Positions 47,169 through 60,866 of a stretch of DNA of 64,000 nucleotides are shown one piece after another. The stretch's first letter is position 1. Each line of letters begins with the position of its first letter. The notes under the pieces were generated by a model. That model was given only the letters and a program-made list of their open reading frames with translations, did not search any database and was not told the origin of the DNA. The position numbers and the translations under genes are program-made. The stretch comes from Lagopus muta (taxonomy: Eukaryota; Chordata; Aves; Galliformes; Phasianidae). Location of the stretch: contig NC_064435.1 in the NCBI RefSeq assembly GCF_023343835.1, forward strand, positions 83,462,134 to 83,526,133, given 5' to 3'.

Positions 47169-48041
47169 CTGAAAAAGCAAAGGAGAAAATAAATTCATTT
47201 TCTGTCAGATTTACAACTGCTCCTTCAAGAATGGCTGCTTTGATTGCTGTCTGTCTCTGTCAGTCCCAGGCGGGCTCATACAGAACTCCTCAAATGATGC
47301 CATGAGCAGAGAAAGCTAGAGCAGTAACATATACTGGTTGTCAAGTTATTGCAAAGTATCTTATGCCAGTAGCAATTTTTTGTCTTCCATTTAACTTGGA
47401 GAAACACAATATAATATAACCTCCCAAGGGAAGGGTGAAAAGGAACTGCATCATCTTAGAGCATCAGGTGCTCATTATAAATACCAATTAACAAATCTCA
47501 GATGCTAGGATGCTTATTCAAGCCACCTGAACATGTGCTATTACACAGGAAATCCCTTGAAAACTGGATGTGAGAAGCCAAGGCTTCTCTCTCAACTGAG
47601 CTTGAATGTAAAATGCAATAAAAATTTTTCCCCTATACTTTGGCACATTTATTCTTGGAAAGAATGAAGTACTGGGTCTTGTATACATGTTTTCTTTTAA
47701 AAAGATTACCTTGGAAGAATTTAATTGTAGGTATTTACAAGATTTGTTTGCAATCCTTAATCTAACGAGCTGAGCTGAGCTGGTTCTTTTTGGTCTTGGG
47801 CTATGGATACTTGGAATTGTTTTGTTTTTTTTAATCAGTACTGTATTTTCAAAAGCTGCTAATGTGTCTGGATACTTCAGATTTGAAGCACCCCAAAGAG
47901 CTCTAAATAGAGTACCTCAAAGGGTAGCCACAGAAGCCACTTGCCATGTCTGCAAACGTACAATGTTTTGCATACTGTATATTTTAGCTCAGCTTTGACC
48001 ATACAAATAGACCAACAAATGGTCTGGTATTAAATGTGGAG
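47169..48041. other. Part of an apparent intron
   Basis: AT-rich unique sequence between candidate exon C and the CR1 at 48042. No exon or repeat seen. Confidence 0.5.
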
Positions 48042-48126
48042 ATTGATGGCCCTGCATGTGGCTGGGGGGTTGGAGACTCATGATCCTTGAGGTCCCTTCC
48101 AACCTGGCCATTCTGTGATTCTGTGA
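48042..48126 (+). mobile_element. CR1 LINE 3' end, short fragment
   Basis: Plus-oriented CR1 terminus: GGCTGGGGGGTTGGAGACTC, then TGAGGTCCCTTCCAACCTGG and the tail CCATTCTGTGATTCTGTGA. Only the last ~85 bp remain. Confidence 0.92.
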
Positions 48127-51100
48127 AATACCATTCTAAACACATGGACTGTCTTACAGTTTTGTCACCTGAGTCTGTATGAAATAGTTAACTTTGAGTC
48201 GTTGCTTTAGAAGAGTGACATCTATTACAGAACAGATAACTCGTCAGTGGATTTCAGTAGATATTCCAGTAGCCCAAGAATACACAAATTATCCCACTTA
48301 AGGTAACTAAAAAGTTTCCCTGGTCTTCTATGGACACTGAGGCACTGGGTGCTCTTATGTTGGATGATTTCTCAGTGGCCAGTAGAAAATACTCATAGTT
48401 GTGTTGTTACTCTGAAATAGATCACATAATCCTCTTTCCATTTAGTACTGGAGCCCAGGATGCTCAAGGACAGATAATGAGTGGTAATCCTGGTCATCCC
48501 ACCTTTAGAGGCACACAGATTAGCAGGACAAGGAGAAAACACCTGTACTAGCAACACTTAAGCTGTATTTGCACAGTGAATAGAGATAACTTTCATTTCT
48601 GGGTATGTGCCTGATGGGCCAGAAAGAACAATGGAATCAATAACATAATGCAAACGATTCAATGTGTGTTCTAGATAAATCCTGATGGGTATATGGACTT
48701 ACATTACAACTAGATAATCTGATTTTTTTGGAATTCAATTTCAGTTCAGCACAAATTTTGCTTAAAAAATTAAGAAACATTTTCATTAATTTCTTCACGG
48801 CACTGATTTCCTTTGGGACCATTAGAGAATAAATGAAAATTTGCCTCTTATTTCTCCAGTTCCTGCTCAGTAAGCTCAAGACATTTAGGCAATATAGGTA
48901 GGATTTTTATTTTTTTTTGCATATGCACTATTATCACAAGTGGCATTTCTCAGAGCATTACACCAGTAGCCCCATCTTGCTTGCCTTAATTACTTAAGCA
49001 GTCTGAACCAAACAAACCTTTTTGTTTAGTTGCTGTATAATGGTTTGGGTGCAGTACTGGTGTTGGCTCCCTAGCACATGTGGGCAACATGGGCTGACTT
49101 AGGAGGTAGATGGGGTTTCATTCAAGGGGGTACAGTCAGGCATGCTGTTTGAAATAGCTATCTGACAAAATTCTTCGACATAACTCTTCCTATGCTTCAC
49201 ACTTGGTAAACATCAACTTGGTTGAAGCCAACTCTGTGTCAGGTTTTAGGCACTGGAGTCAATGTAGTTTTATCCTGCTATCATGATGGCATGCCTGTGG
49301 TTATCAGTCTTCCAGGATTGTCTCTGAACACTCCTAATTAAAGACTGATTCTGGGAGCTGGAGAAAAAAGTAGTACATCTCTGCAGCGTATCCTGGTCTG
49401 GATGGCATAACATCTTTTCCATTGTTCTCAGTGTCTGGGCAGAAAGCTGACGTGGTACTAAAGAAGGAAGGATGTAATTCACCTTTCCGTGAAGTTCTGA
49501 AGTATATAGGAGGGTTGTTTTTTTGTTTTGTTTTGCTTTTTGTGGAAAATGGAATTCTATTCAATGGTGCCCATCTTGGAATAGCAGACAAAACATTATT
49601 TGTTCCCCGGATACCTGCAGTATGGAAAAAGCTCAAATCTAAATAATGTGAGTATTTCTGAAAAGATAGTATAGTATCTTACAGGAAGTACTTCTTGCAC
49701 TAAATCATGAGCTGCCTCATTAGTTTTTCTTTGATAATTAGCTGTATATATGTAAAAATTATTAGCTATATTGAAACAAGGGACTTTGGAAAGAGAACCA
49801 AAATGAATACTTATTGTTAGTAAATTAATTTGGAAAAGGCTTGATTTAGCAATATATACCTAATTTCACATAAAAATGCTGATTTTTTTTTCCCCTGAAG
49901 ATTAACTGTGAATGCCATTAAGACTGAGAATGTTCTTTCTGAATATCAATTAGAGCCTTGAAAAGCTGGCTTTACCTTGTTTACCTTGTTTTTATTTGGC
50001 GAAGTGTCATCTGTGTGAAGGCCAGTAAGTGTGATCTCGTCCGAGGTTTGGATTTACCTCTTGGTGTGTCACCTTGTGCTCAGCCACTGAAACACAGAAG
50101 GAGCAGCAGCAGAAAATCTACTGGCCAAGATAGCCATTCTGATGGCTTGAGTTTTTCCAAAGCCTTGCGCGTTGTGTTGGTATTTGTACCCACATGCTCC
50201 AGAACTAGACTTTCCTGTTGTGGCACCAGTGCACATATCTTCAGTACCTCAGTGAGCCACTGAATGTGGCAGCATGGGAGGATGTGGTTTTGCCATAGGC
50301 CTCTTCAAGCACAGCCCGTGGGATGGAAGCTGTAGATGGGCACAGCAGTAGTTCTAGAGCCATGAGCCACAAACCACCCAGAGTAGTGGGTTAATCACTT
50401 CAGCTGTCTGCAATACACATTGACGGCTGGGGTTATTGGCTCTGGGCTTCTTATCCAGGTAAAATAATGGGCAAACTTTATTTTCAATGCAATGCTTAGC
50501 TGACTAAGGAGCAACACCATTCAAAAGGCATATATAAGTCTATACTGATAAAAATAAAATTAAATAAATGAAATTAATTGTGGAAATGGTATGATAAAAA
50601 AGCGAGTCAGGCAAGATACAATTCATTCTCCTTTTTCTTTGCTGGAATTCAAGCATACCTCTTAGAACAAATGAGCTGAAGCTTGGGACAGTAATAAGTC
50701 TTTGATTTGAATATCATTTTGAAAGAATCACATATCTCTAAAAGATTAGGGAAATATAACTTTTATTTTAATGCGAGTAGTATTTTACTGGACCCTGGCA
50801 GTGCATTAGAGAAATTATCATTTTCTCATTAGTCTAACTGCCAACTAGCTCTTCTTACTTTTCTTCACAATGGAGAGTGTCTCAGACAAAATGCTACTTA
50901 ATCAAATTAATTAAGAAAGAGTAGATTTCTAAAGAATGAAGTTCAGAAGGAATCAGGCCAAAAACTTAACATGTTCAAGACTTCAAATGCTTTTTCAAGT
51001 TCCACAGACTTCAGTGGTATTTAATTGCTTTCTTGAGTCAGGTCCTAAGAGTGTAGCTTTGGGATTAGAGCAGGGGAAAATTTTGTTAGACAAAAAGGTG

Positions 51101-54100
51101 CCATCAAATGGATTTATGAATATATGTGGAAGTGTTGCTGAGTTTCTTTGTCAAAATAATTTCCCTCAAGAATATTCAGCTCTGTCAGTGCCTACATTTT
51201 TTAATTAAACATTTTTTACAATTCAGGTTGAACCAACTACTTGTTTCAAAATTCCTTTTTGTTATACTGTTGTAAAGTCTGAAATCAAAACCCCATCTGA
51301 CTTGATATTTTCCAATTAATTGGCCAAAGTAGCTGAGCTTATTGCCAACTTGAAATACTTTGAAATAATTATTTTTTAAACTGTCAGAACTACAGAAGAA
51401 TGAAAAAAAAAAGCAACTGCAAGAAAAGCTGTCCTGACTCAAACTCTGAGGGCTATAAAAAGGAAATCCTTCATGACTGTTTTATTATACCTTAGTTTAT
51501 TCAATTGCCATAAGCAGTGGATACGGATTAGCTTAGTTTATCAGTTTATCTTAGCATGTATATTGAAAACAATTTCCTATTTCTTAAATTACTACATATT
51601 CATAAACTTCATATTCTAGGAATAAAAATCTGGTAGTTAGTCATTTGTGCTTGATACTCCATCATAATGCTGTAACAACTCATGCATACACCAACTGTTG
51701 TGTCACAACATAGGTATGTGAAATGTCACTCCTTGGTCTGCTAGACCTCAGCTTGTTGTGATGGGATCCCATTGCTGCATCCATGGTGATACGAAGGCTT
51801 AGAGTAGAATCCAGATTGAGGTCATCTAGGAACCCTTTTCAGAAATTCTTCCCTAAAAAATCCTGTATTTGCAGTAGGTTCCTAGTAATGATGAAATCCA
51901 GAGCCTTCAGCCCAAAGTTTTAGGAGTCACAAGGGCATTTAGGCCTCATAGCAGACTGTGACTGACCACAAATACAAGAGCAGAAGAGATGCCTTTGCAC
52001 GGAGCTTCTGAGGTGTCAGGCCATGCTTCGTGCAACAGCACCAATATCCAAAGATAGGTACAAATTCTGTTTTGGTGCACTTGGAGGATTTGCTCCAGTA
52101 CTGAATGGCACTCATGCTAATGCGGATCTGTATCCAGGCTGTATACAGATGTACAGATCTCAAACTGTCCGTGTCAGATATGACAGATCTGCCATACCAA
52201 CATCATGCTCATTTCCCTGTGTATTTAGAGAACCATCCCTGTTTGTTCACCACTTATATTTTTTTCAGGAACAGCACAAAGGAACAGAGACAAAGGTTTC
52301 CTTAAGCACACAGTTTCCTGTCTCCTCAATGGTAGAAGAACTTAGTAAACATCATGCTCCTTACTGTACTTCCCCTCAGAGTGGTCTCTCCACCCACATG
52401 TTCAATTGCTTCATAGACAGTCAAATCCTTACCTCCCACATTGAAGTTCTTCAAGGAAAGCTGATTTTATTTGCTGTTACTTAGTTATCTGACACTATCA
52501 ACAAAGACAACTTTCTTGCGTGAAGAAGCACATTATTTGAAGTGGTTTCCACTCCCTTTTTGGCAGAGGTCAGCTGGAGATAACCAAAGCTCTTCACCAC
52601 GTATAGCATAGCACGTATAGCACAGTTGGGACATGGGCTGAAGGGTGAGGTGGAGGACATATATCACAGCTATTAGTCCCTTCCTCTGATTTTTTTTAAG
52701 AAGAAACCATTGAAGCTAGTGAGAATTAGACTTCTGTTTCATTGCTCCTTCATGGGCCTGCGATTCAGAGAGTGTAATATGAAAACCTGTGATTCTTCTC
52801 GGAAAGGATAACTATGTTGTACATTCATGAAAACCACTGCAATCAGTTACTTGCAAAAACTTTGGAAAGCTCATCTATTTACCATTTTTCTACCTCTTTC
52901 TTTCATGTGGCACCATCTTACTGCAAAGTATCTAAGGAGACATGACAAACAGGATGAATAACCTAAGATTTTTTTTTATAGAGGAAGTATTCAGAAGTCA
53001 TGTTTTTAGAGGCTTACAAGAGATTGCTTTACTCTGATATTATTTTAAGTGAAATGAAAGCAATATAAAACATTGTGGAATTAGCTGATGATGAGATGAT
53101 GAAGGAGAAACAGCCTGCTAAGGATATTATATACAACAAACAAACAAAAAGAAATTGGAAGAAATTGTTTCTAAGCTGGCTATGCAGAAATGGAAAATAA
53201 AGTCATGTAACTAAGCAAAGAGGAACATAATATGGATTTATTATTTTTATTAATTGCTCAGAAATTTTCTCCCATTTTCAGAACTTCTACTCCAAGCTTG
53301 AACCCCAAGCAAATTTTCACAGTAGAGTTATAAAGCCCCGAAAACAGAAGTCTATAACAGAAACACTGGCACAACGCTAACTAATGGTGTAGTATATTTG
53401 TAGTAGCTAAAGTTTCTGAGCCTGCATGTCAGCCATAATAGTTATTGACATTCAAAAAGAAAAAGAAAAAAAAAAAAAAAAGCAATAGAAGTAGACATAG
53501 ATGAAATATCAGCAGCCCCACCTTCTCAAAATAAAAAAAGTACAGGAAGTGTTACACCATAAAGGATTGCAAACAAATGATTTGTCAAAGCAGTGAATAA
53601 ATACAAGATACAAACCATTCTTTGGGAAAATGATGGGTTATTAAAGTATGGAATTTAATATCATTGTCAATCTATAAAAGTTTTACTACCTAGTCTTATT
53701 TGCACAGAGATTACATCCCCAAAGCTCAGTGCCAAAGACACATGTTAATAAGCTCACAACTTTTAATTAAGCAATATGTATAAGTAGATTCCCATTAAGC
53801 TGTGATTTGTGGGCTAGTTCATTACAGTGGGTTCCAGCCACCAGACACATATTCAATACAAATCAAGCAGCCTGCATATTATCCAGCTTAATGTGAGCCT
53901 ACTTGGGATATTTTATCACCAGTTCAGATTGGTGGTTTAGGGAACTATATTTTTTTCTAAAACTGGGGACCAGAACCTTATAATGACCCCATGTTGTTTT
54001 CTTAATGAAACTATCCATCCGAATTGTTCAGTTGCAACTAGTAATTATTCATACAGTTAATCATAGTTCTACTATATACTATATATAGTGTGTATGCGTA

Positions 54101-54786
54101 TGTATATGACATTGAGCCAGAACGTATTTGATCTCATTTGAATTAAGAACATAAAAGAAGGCATAAAAGAAGGAAATACAGATTTCAAAGACATGGAACA
54201 ATAAAAATAATTCACACATTATATTCCAAAGAGATTGATGACAACGTTTTCCAGATCTTTAAATAACTCTCATTTGAGTCCCTGAATTATGCTAAAATTT
54301 CTGTGACAGAGTGTCAAGTGGAATTTTTTTCAATCAGCTTTACTCATGACACAGTGTGGCATGCCATTTCACATCTTTCTTAGACAGATTTCCCATTGAT
54401 TGCATCAGCAGTCAGGATTGTACAGTAATCTGATGCCCCAGTCTTAAAAATAAGATGGATTTTCTGCAATATTCAACACATTTTTTTGCAGGAGTTAGAA
54501 GTTCGTAGATCATTGGATCATAGTCTAGGAGAAATTACTACAGTCAAATTGCTGGAAAATAATACTTCATCATAACGTTTTATTCTGCTACTCCTTCCAT
54601 AATAATAAGTTAATGAATTAACTTTGCTGCATATTTACAGTTATCAAGAGTGACAACTGTTGTTTTTAACAACCCTTTCAGTGAGGATCCTCCTGTATTT
54701 AACAGTAATGAAATATGCATTTTATTTACTGACTGAACATTTCCACATAACCTCTCTTTAGCCCCCATAAAACCACAAAACCCTTA

Positions 54787-54819
<33 letters not shown>

Positions 54820-55563
54820 CTTATATTTTCTATTTCACTGGTGAAATATTCTCTAAACATCCAACCTTAGGCTAACACAATGATATTGTCTGAAGCATCC
54901 CTGTATTTATTTGGAATGTAGAATTTGCCATCTGACCTCGGAGCAGGGGTCCATTTTATTCAGTGTCTTGCTAACAGTAGCATCTTAAACATGAGGTGTT
55001 AGAAAGCCAGCGTTGAAATGTGCTCTAGTAGAGCACACTCGGGGCTGAAAGAGAAAGGAGGGAGTTCTTGAAAAGGGGACTTGAACTACAAATCAAGAAG
55101 ACAAGGAGAGGAGAAAGATCATAATTAGCTATAGCTCTAAATGTAACAAGAAGAATTTTTCAATCAATATGGTAAGCTGCTTGTAGCCAATTAAAAGACT
55201 GTAAAGTGAGGACAATGCCATATGTAGATTAGGCTTGCCTCATAAAAAGAGCCTTAAAGCAGTGTTGCATAGTTCATGAATTGATTTTGCTTGAAGGCTG
55301 AAGGAAAAGGAACTGCAGTAAGCCAGTCTTGTAGGAAAAAAAATGGTACCTCAAAGAACTCTATCAATGGCAAGCAAAATGGTCAGAGGAATTTTATGTA
55401 CCTCTTTTTTAGTAAAGATTTTTCCCACCTCGGCAACTTTCATAGGATCACAATGAAGCAGAACTATAGCAAAGGCATTTTTTATGATTACATTATTTCT
55501 GAACTAACTAAAGTTGCGCAGACATGGGAAAAAACGAAACCTCTGCTTTCAGCTTTAACTCAC
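48127..55563. other. Long apparent intron, 7.4 kb
   Basis: AT-rich sequence with a T26 run at 54792-54817 and a few A-rich runs. The largest open frame (52023-52484, plus, 153 codons) has no recognisable domain. The stretch 53690-53930 looks like conserved non-coding sequence by texture. The phases of exons B and C fit each other directly, so no coding exon is required here. Confidence 0.5.
54792..54817. repeat. Poly(T) tract, T26
   Basis: Uninterrupted T run; simple repeat. Confidence 0.95.
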
Positions 55564-55650
55564 CACTGAATCCCAGCGCTTTGCCTGTGACAACTCCATA
55601 CAATACTGCAGCATTTGGAGCAATGAGGATACCACCTCCAATGCCAGAAG
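55564..55650 (-). CDS. Candidate coding exon B with hydrophobic Gly/Ala-rich segment
   Basis: On the minus strand an acceptor (CTAACTCTTTAACTCTTCAG) and a donor (TTCAGTG followed by GTGAGTTAAAG) enclose 87 bp. The frame that takes two bases and leaves one encodes SGIGGGILIAPNAAVLYGVV and then TGKALGFS. This is a hydrophobic, Gly/Ala-rich stretch of about 20 residues that could be a membrane segment or a buried beta-rich core. Its start fits the phase-1 end of the exon at 63776 (join forms an Ala codon) and its end fits the exon at 47168. One other frame is open but is Cys/Trp/His-rich and unlikely. The peptide is the most convincing in the chain after exon A. I cannot name the family. Confidence 0.6.
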
Positions 55651-58600
55651 CTGAAGAGTTAAAGAGTTAGTCTGCAGAGAAAGCGGGGAGTCAAGAAAAA
55701 ACATCCAGACATATAGCTGTTGAGACAGGAGCAACATTACAGCCATTAAAATCAAATGTCAAAGAAGGAACAATGCCTATTAGCTTTTAGAAACCAAAAA
55801 TGAACAGTTCAGCTTTATCAAACAAATAGGTTGCACTATCCAATTACTAACTTCTGATAAGGACCATGTCAATTTTGAAATTGTACTGAGCCTGAGCTCA
55901 GTACAGCTGAGCCTGTGCAAAAGAAAAAAACAAATAAGAGAATAAGAGTTATCCGCATAACAAGGATAAAAGAAAGCCAAACTATTACGATCCTGACCTA
56001 ATTACCCAGACAAATCACCCCTCTTTCAGGAACACTGTAAATCCAGTAAAATCACTGCAGCCCTGATTCTGACCTTGTATGATGCCATTCAGGTCCCATT
56101 TATCAGAAACCTTGAGAAGTCATCAGGTCAGGTCCTTCACTTGAACCAATATCATTCCCAGCATGTTTTTGTTTCATCTCACCCGGGAATATCACAGCTA
56201 GGACTGCATAAGCTCCAGCTAAGTGGGCTGCAAAAGACTGCAGCCTACAAGGTGAATGGGACTCCCCCAACTACATCAGATGAGCAATCCCTGCTACAAA
56301 GAGTGGCCAGCAAGTATACTAGAAGAAGCCAGAGGCACAGCCAATAGCAGTTTGCCTTTTTTAGAGTAACATCCATTAAGTTCCCCATATATCCTGACAA
56401 AGCTGAAAGAGGACACATGCCACCAGTGATATTAGAGCAAAAGCTAATAATCCTGTGGGACTATTTATGAGTTTCAAAACACTGAGCTACTTAATGACTT
56501 TGCTGGTAACTGTGGTAGGTCTGGGACTATAAGACTGTAAGACTACAGAGCCAAGAGCATTCCCATAGTGGACAGCCATCAGCTTCGATCAATTAGATGG
56601 ACGTTTTGTGTCTTGCCTACCCACGTGTCCTGGGCAGCTTTGGAGGTGACTACGTTAATAACTTAGATAAACTTTTGGGGCATCATTTTGTCCCATCAAA
56701 GGGCCAGATGAAAATAATCTGAAGTAAACCACCACAGTGTGTGGCATGGATGCCAGACCTGCAGCACCAGCTATTTTCCACTGTGGATCTGCTCCTACTG
56801 TACTGTACCACTGCTAACTACAGTAGTCTCCTGCTGCTGTTTTCCCTTGCATTCTCATGGCATAGACTGCTTGCACTTTTTTTTTTTCATCTGTCTGAAA
56901 TGAGCATTAAAATCTATGTATTCTCCCCACTCATATAACCATCTGTGAGAACTCCCACCTCAAAGATCTTCCTTACCACTCACAACATTTGCAGTCAAAT
57001 AAGAAACACAAGACTTCCAAAATAGCACGTTTAACACAGAGATGCACACAAAGCAGAAATCCATTTCAGCTGCAGCTGTGCTGGATGAAGGAATAACATC
57101 ATCAGCCCCACCAGTCCTCACCACCCTTCTCTGGAAAATTAGTGCACTCAGATCTGCAGGTGGAGCCATTCATGTGAATATTCTCGCAGGTGTCTCAGTT
57201 AAAATGGCCATGCAAAGCTTGGATGTCTGTAAGGCAAGGCATTTGCTCATCCTGAAACGGGTGAGGGAGAGCTCTCACGGGAGCAGCTCCCAGATGAGAA
57301 AGCAGCTGCAGATGATCACTTCAGGTGGCACAGCTGTGCTCACAGAGCTTATGTCCACAGCAAGGGTAGAAGAGGAAGGCTGAAAATTAGAAACCTGAAC
57401 GCAATAGCTCTTAATCTGAGCTCGTTATTTTCTTTTTGGACCACATTGTGCTCTTTCAGCGCTGTCTGTAAATTCCCTCTGGCTGTCAGAGGATCACAGA
57501 CTGGCCCTCTGCTTTTAAGTATAGCTCCAGACTGTAATGAAACATCATGTTTCTGATAAGCTATGCTCATGTACATAAGGCCATGATTCATATGCACAAG
57601 CCAGCACTCAAAAGTCCTTAGAAGATCAGTGTAATGTGGTAGCTTTTTCAGCATCGGCTGTCTACAAAATATCTAAACCTTAGATATGAGCAATTGAAAA
57701 TGGGAACCTGGAAAGAACAGAATAACAGGTGACTGTAAGCCAATTTCTATCCATCATTTTTTAAATGCTATGCTTTTCCATCTCTAATTGCAAGGTTTCT
57801 ATGAAAAAGTACATTATCAGAACATCTCTTATATATATAATGGGAAATAAATATTTAGCATGGACAACAGACCAACTACTGATAATGTGTGGAATACAAA
57901 GCCTTGCCACTGAAATCTGTCCTGCTTTCATTCTATACACAAGCACAATCATTCACACGCTGGCTTTAGATGCCAAGATAACTGTTTATTGCTCCAAATT
58001 CAATGTTATTATTTTTTCCATCGCATGGCAGAATTCCAAAATTAATATGAAACAATGCTGTTTGAAGTTTTTTTTTTTTAATTATTTTTATTTTTATTAT
58101 TATTTCATTGCATAAGGTCTCTGCACTTTTGGAGTACAAAGCTATTATAAATGTATGTCTTAGTACAGATGAGGAACTTCACCAATTTCATTAACAAGTA
58201 GCAAGATCCATGCACGTACCTTCCATACCAAATGTCATAGAAATATGCCCTATTACGTTTAGTTAAGTCAACCTTGTGTCATTATTTCATATTAGGGTAT
58301 ATGTCAGGATTGGCATACCTAGAAAAGATGCATCAGTGCTTGTACATGTCAACCAAGAAAATGAAAAGAGGAATTCTGTGTTTTGAAACCTAGGTTAAAT
58401 ATTATAGACTTAAATATTTTTAGACAGAAAGGTTATGTTGGTACCAAGAACAATTTGGGTTGTTTTAAGGTTTGAGCATTAAAAGGTACTTTGAATAAAT
58501 ATCTTGTAAAACAAGGAAAACAAACTTCTGAGTGCATATCTAAGTAAAAGAAAACAGACGAATGAGTATGAAAATCTGCTGGACCAATATAAGTATTCTG

Positions 58601-60608
58601 TAAGTGCCTTACTTTAGAACATATGTTGTAAAATATTGACCTTTTTCACATGGAAACATTTTGAAATATGCAAAATATTTCTTCCAGGCCCAACATCTTT
58701 CTCCTACACTGTTAGTGGAAATAATTCTGCTCTATAGGGCTTCACTGATTTTAAAGTTATGCACAAATGGAAAAGATATTTTTGACCAGACCTTAGAACT
58801 CCAGAAATGTAGGGCCTGAAGAAAACTCAGCACATCTCCAGCTAACTTTTATATCAAAAATAGGTAAACTGTATCTAGCTTGTCCGTTGGCTGTGGCTCT
58901 CTCCAAACAGTAAAAAAAAAAAATTAATCTGATTGTCCCATAATCTTTATTACCCTTCTTCCCTTGACCAAATTGTCCTTTTAACAGTGACTTTCTGAAG
59001 AGCTGTGGGTCAGACCCTAGCTCAACTCCTGCTTGCGGTGAGTTTGTCAGATTGGAAGCAGTTTGGAGATTAGGGATGGTCTAGAATTTAGGAATGCCCG
59101 TGATTGTTCACAGCTTCTACATGTTTTGGCAGCAGATGCTTTACAAGAGCCAATTCCCCACAGCTACTGAGTATCTCCTAATGCCCATAGCTGTAAAGGA
59201 AATAATAATGCTGTGTGATATAAAGGTCGCTCTCCGTGCCAACACCTCTGATGGAGTAATTCTCAGATCCCTGTCGTCTTTCTTTAACTGAGCGACCATA
59301 AAGTACCTGCGCTGAAGATCAGGCTCCTCATCTCTAGATTCCTGGATGTTAATAACATCCTATCAAGGAGATATAAGAGGGGATCAGAAAAGCTCATCAA
59401 AGTGTTCGGTGACATGGTGGCAGATTTATGGGAATAAAAGATGTCATTATAGAGAAGGGAAAAAAAAAAAAGAAAAAAAAGGAAAGGTCACATTCATTAG
59501 TAAGAAAAAAAGACCTGAACAAGGTAGAGGAAATGTAAATATTATATATCTACAAGCACTTTGGGCTTTTGTTGTTAAGAGAGAGGCAGGTTTCCATAGG
59601 GCATTTAATTAAAATGAGGTACCGTTTCTCTTTATTTTTACATTTCCAATCTTTTCATTATCATAGCAATACATCTTCGACTGCTTCCTTAAGCATTAAC
59701 AGCTGATTTATTTAATAAAACTGAGGACTGAGCATCACTGGAAATACTGCTTCCAAAGGAATGCTCTCATGCTGTGATTGGTGAAGTGCTAAGTAATTTG
59801 CTTTTAATGCTAGCACATACCACTTAGCACTATATTTAACTGAATGATGAAAATCACTCATTTTTCATCTCCTTGCTTAACTGGTGCTTAGTGTAATCTA
59901 TCTATTGCACTGTGAGCCTAGCGCCAGATATATTCTAATAGACCTTGCTCTCCAATCTACAACAAGCATTTTAATTTTTAATTCATACTTATGTCTTTAT
60001 CCTTTAATAGAACAGAACTACAGATGGGGAGTATGTTTTAGATAATAAGAGCACAGTAGGTACCTAGGGAAACTACACCACTAAAAGGATTCTTTATTTA
60101 CACTTTTCAGTAATGACTACATATATATAGCTACACGGGAGAAAATTGTTGTAAAGGAACACTGCATAGGCAGGTAATTACTATCCAACTATAAATGAGC
60201 ATTATGGATGGTGGTGCTGGTAAGAGCACTTTAGAAAACAATTTCGAATCCAAATACCACCAAATATATACTGACCAACAACCACGGGAACACACTGAAT
60301 GTGAGTAACCAAAATTAATAGGTAGGATGCTACATTTTTAGAGGAAAAAAAAAAGTATGTAATATTTAAGCCTACTTTAAATTTATCTTTCAAGAATAGG
60401 TACTGTTGCAGAATTATACATTCCAGATCAGATGAAATTCAATGGAAACATGGCAACACAGCTGAGGTGATAAAAATGGTGGACCAAGTCCTTCAGGCTG
60501 AATAGAGATTTGAGTCCATACGCACATTTCTTAAAAAAATAAATAGCTATTGGAACTGAAGGTGTGGTGATTTGCTTCCACAGGTAGTCAGTCTTTCTAC
60601 CAGATTAA
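55651..60608. other. Long apparent intron, left part
   Basis: AT-rich unique sequence with A-rich simple runs near 59460-59490 and a T/A-rich stretch at 58070-58105. A GC-richer plus-strand open frame at 57042-57383 (113 codons) is discussed as a finding. The part at 59670-59960 resembles conserved non-coding sequence. Confidence 0.5.
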
Positions 60609-60866
60609 ATCACAGAGTCAAAAATCACAAAACTGTAGGGGCTGGAAAAGAGACCATCCAGTCCAAACCCCAGCTAATGCAGGTTTCCTACATGAGGCTG
60701 TAGCTGCAGAGCCTGATCCAGTGCTCTGTCACCCTCGCAGTAAAGAAATTATTTCTTATGTTCATGTCCTTTGTTCCATTTTGTACCCAGTGCTGCTTGC
60801 ACTGTCACTGGGCACCAACAAGAAGAGCCTGGCTCCAGCCATTTGACTCCTACTGTCTAGATATAC
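60609..60866 (-). mobile_element. CR1 LINE 3' fragment, diverged
   Basis: Minus-oriented and more diverged than the others: ATCACAGAGTCAAAAATCAC, then GGGGCTGGAAAAGAGACCAT, CCAGCTAATGCAGGTTTCCT, GCAGTAAAGAAATTATTTCT and AAGAGCCTGGCTCCAGCC. The block order matches a CR1 3' UTR read backwards. The low identity suggests an older subfamily. Confidence 0.82.

Noticed and set aside
52023..52484. 153-codon plus-strand open frame
   Set aside because: No recognisable motif, no convincing splice or promoter signals, and random-like composition.
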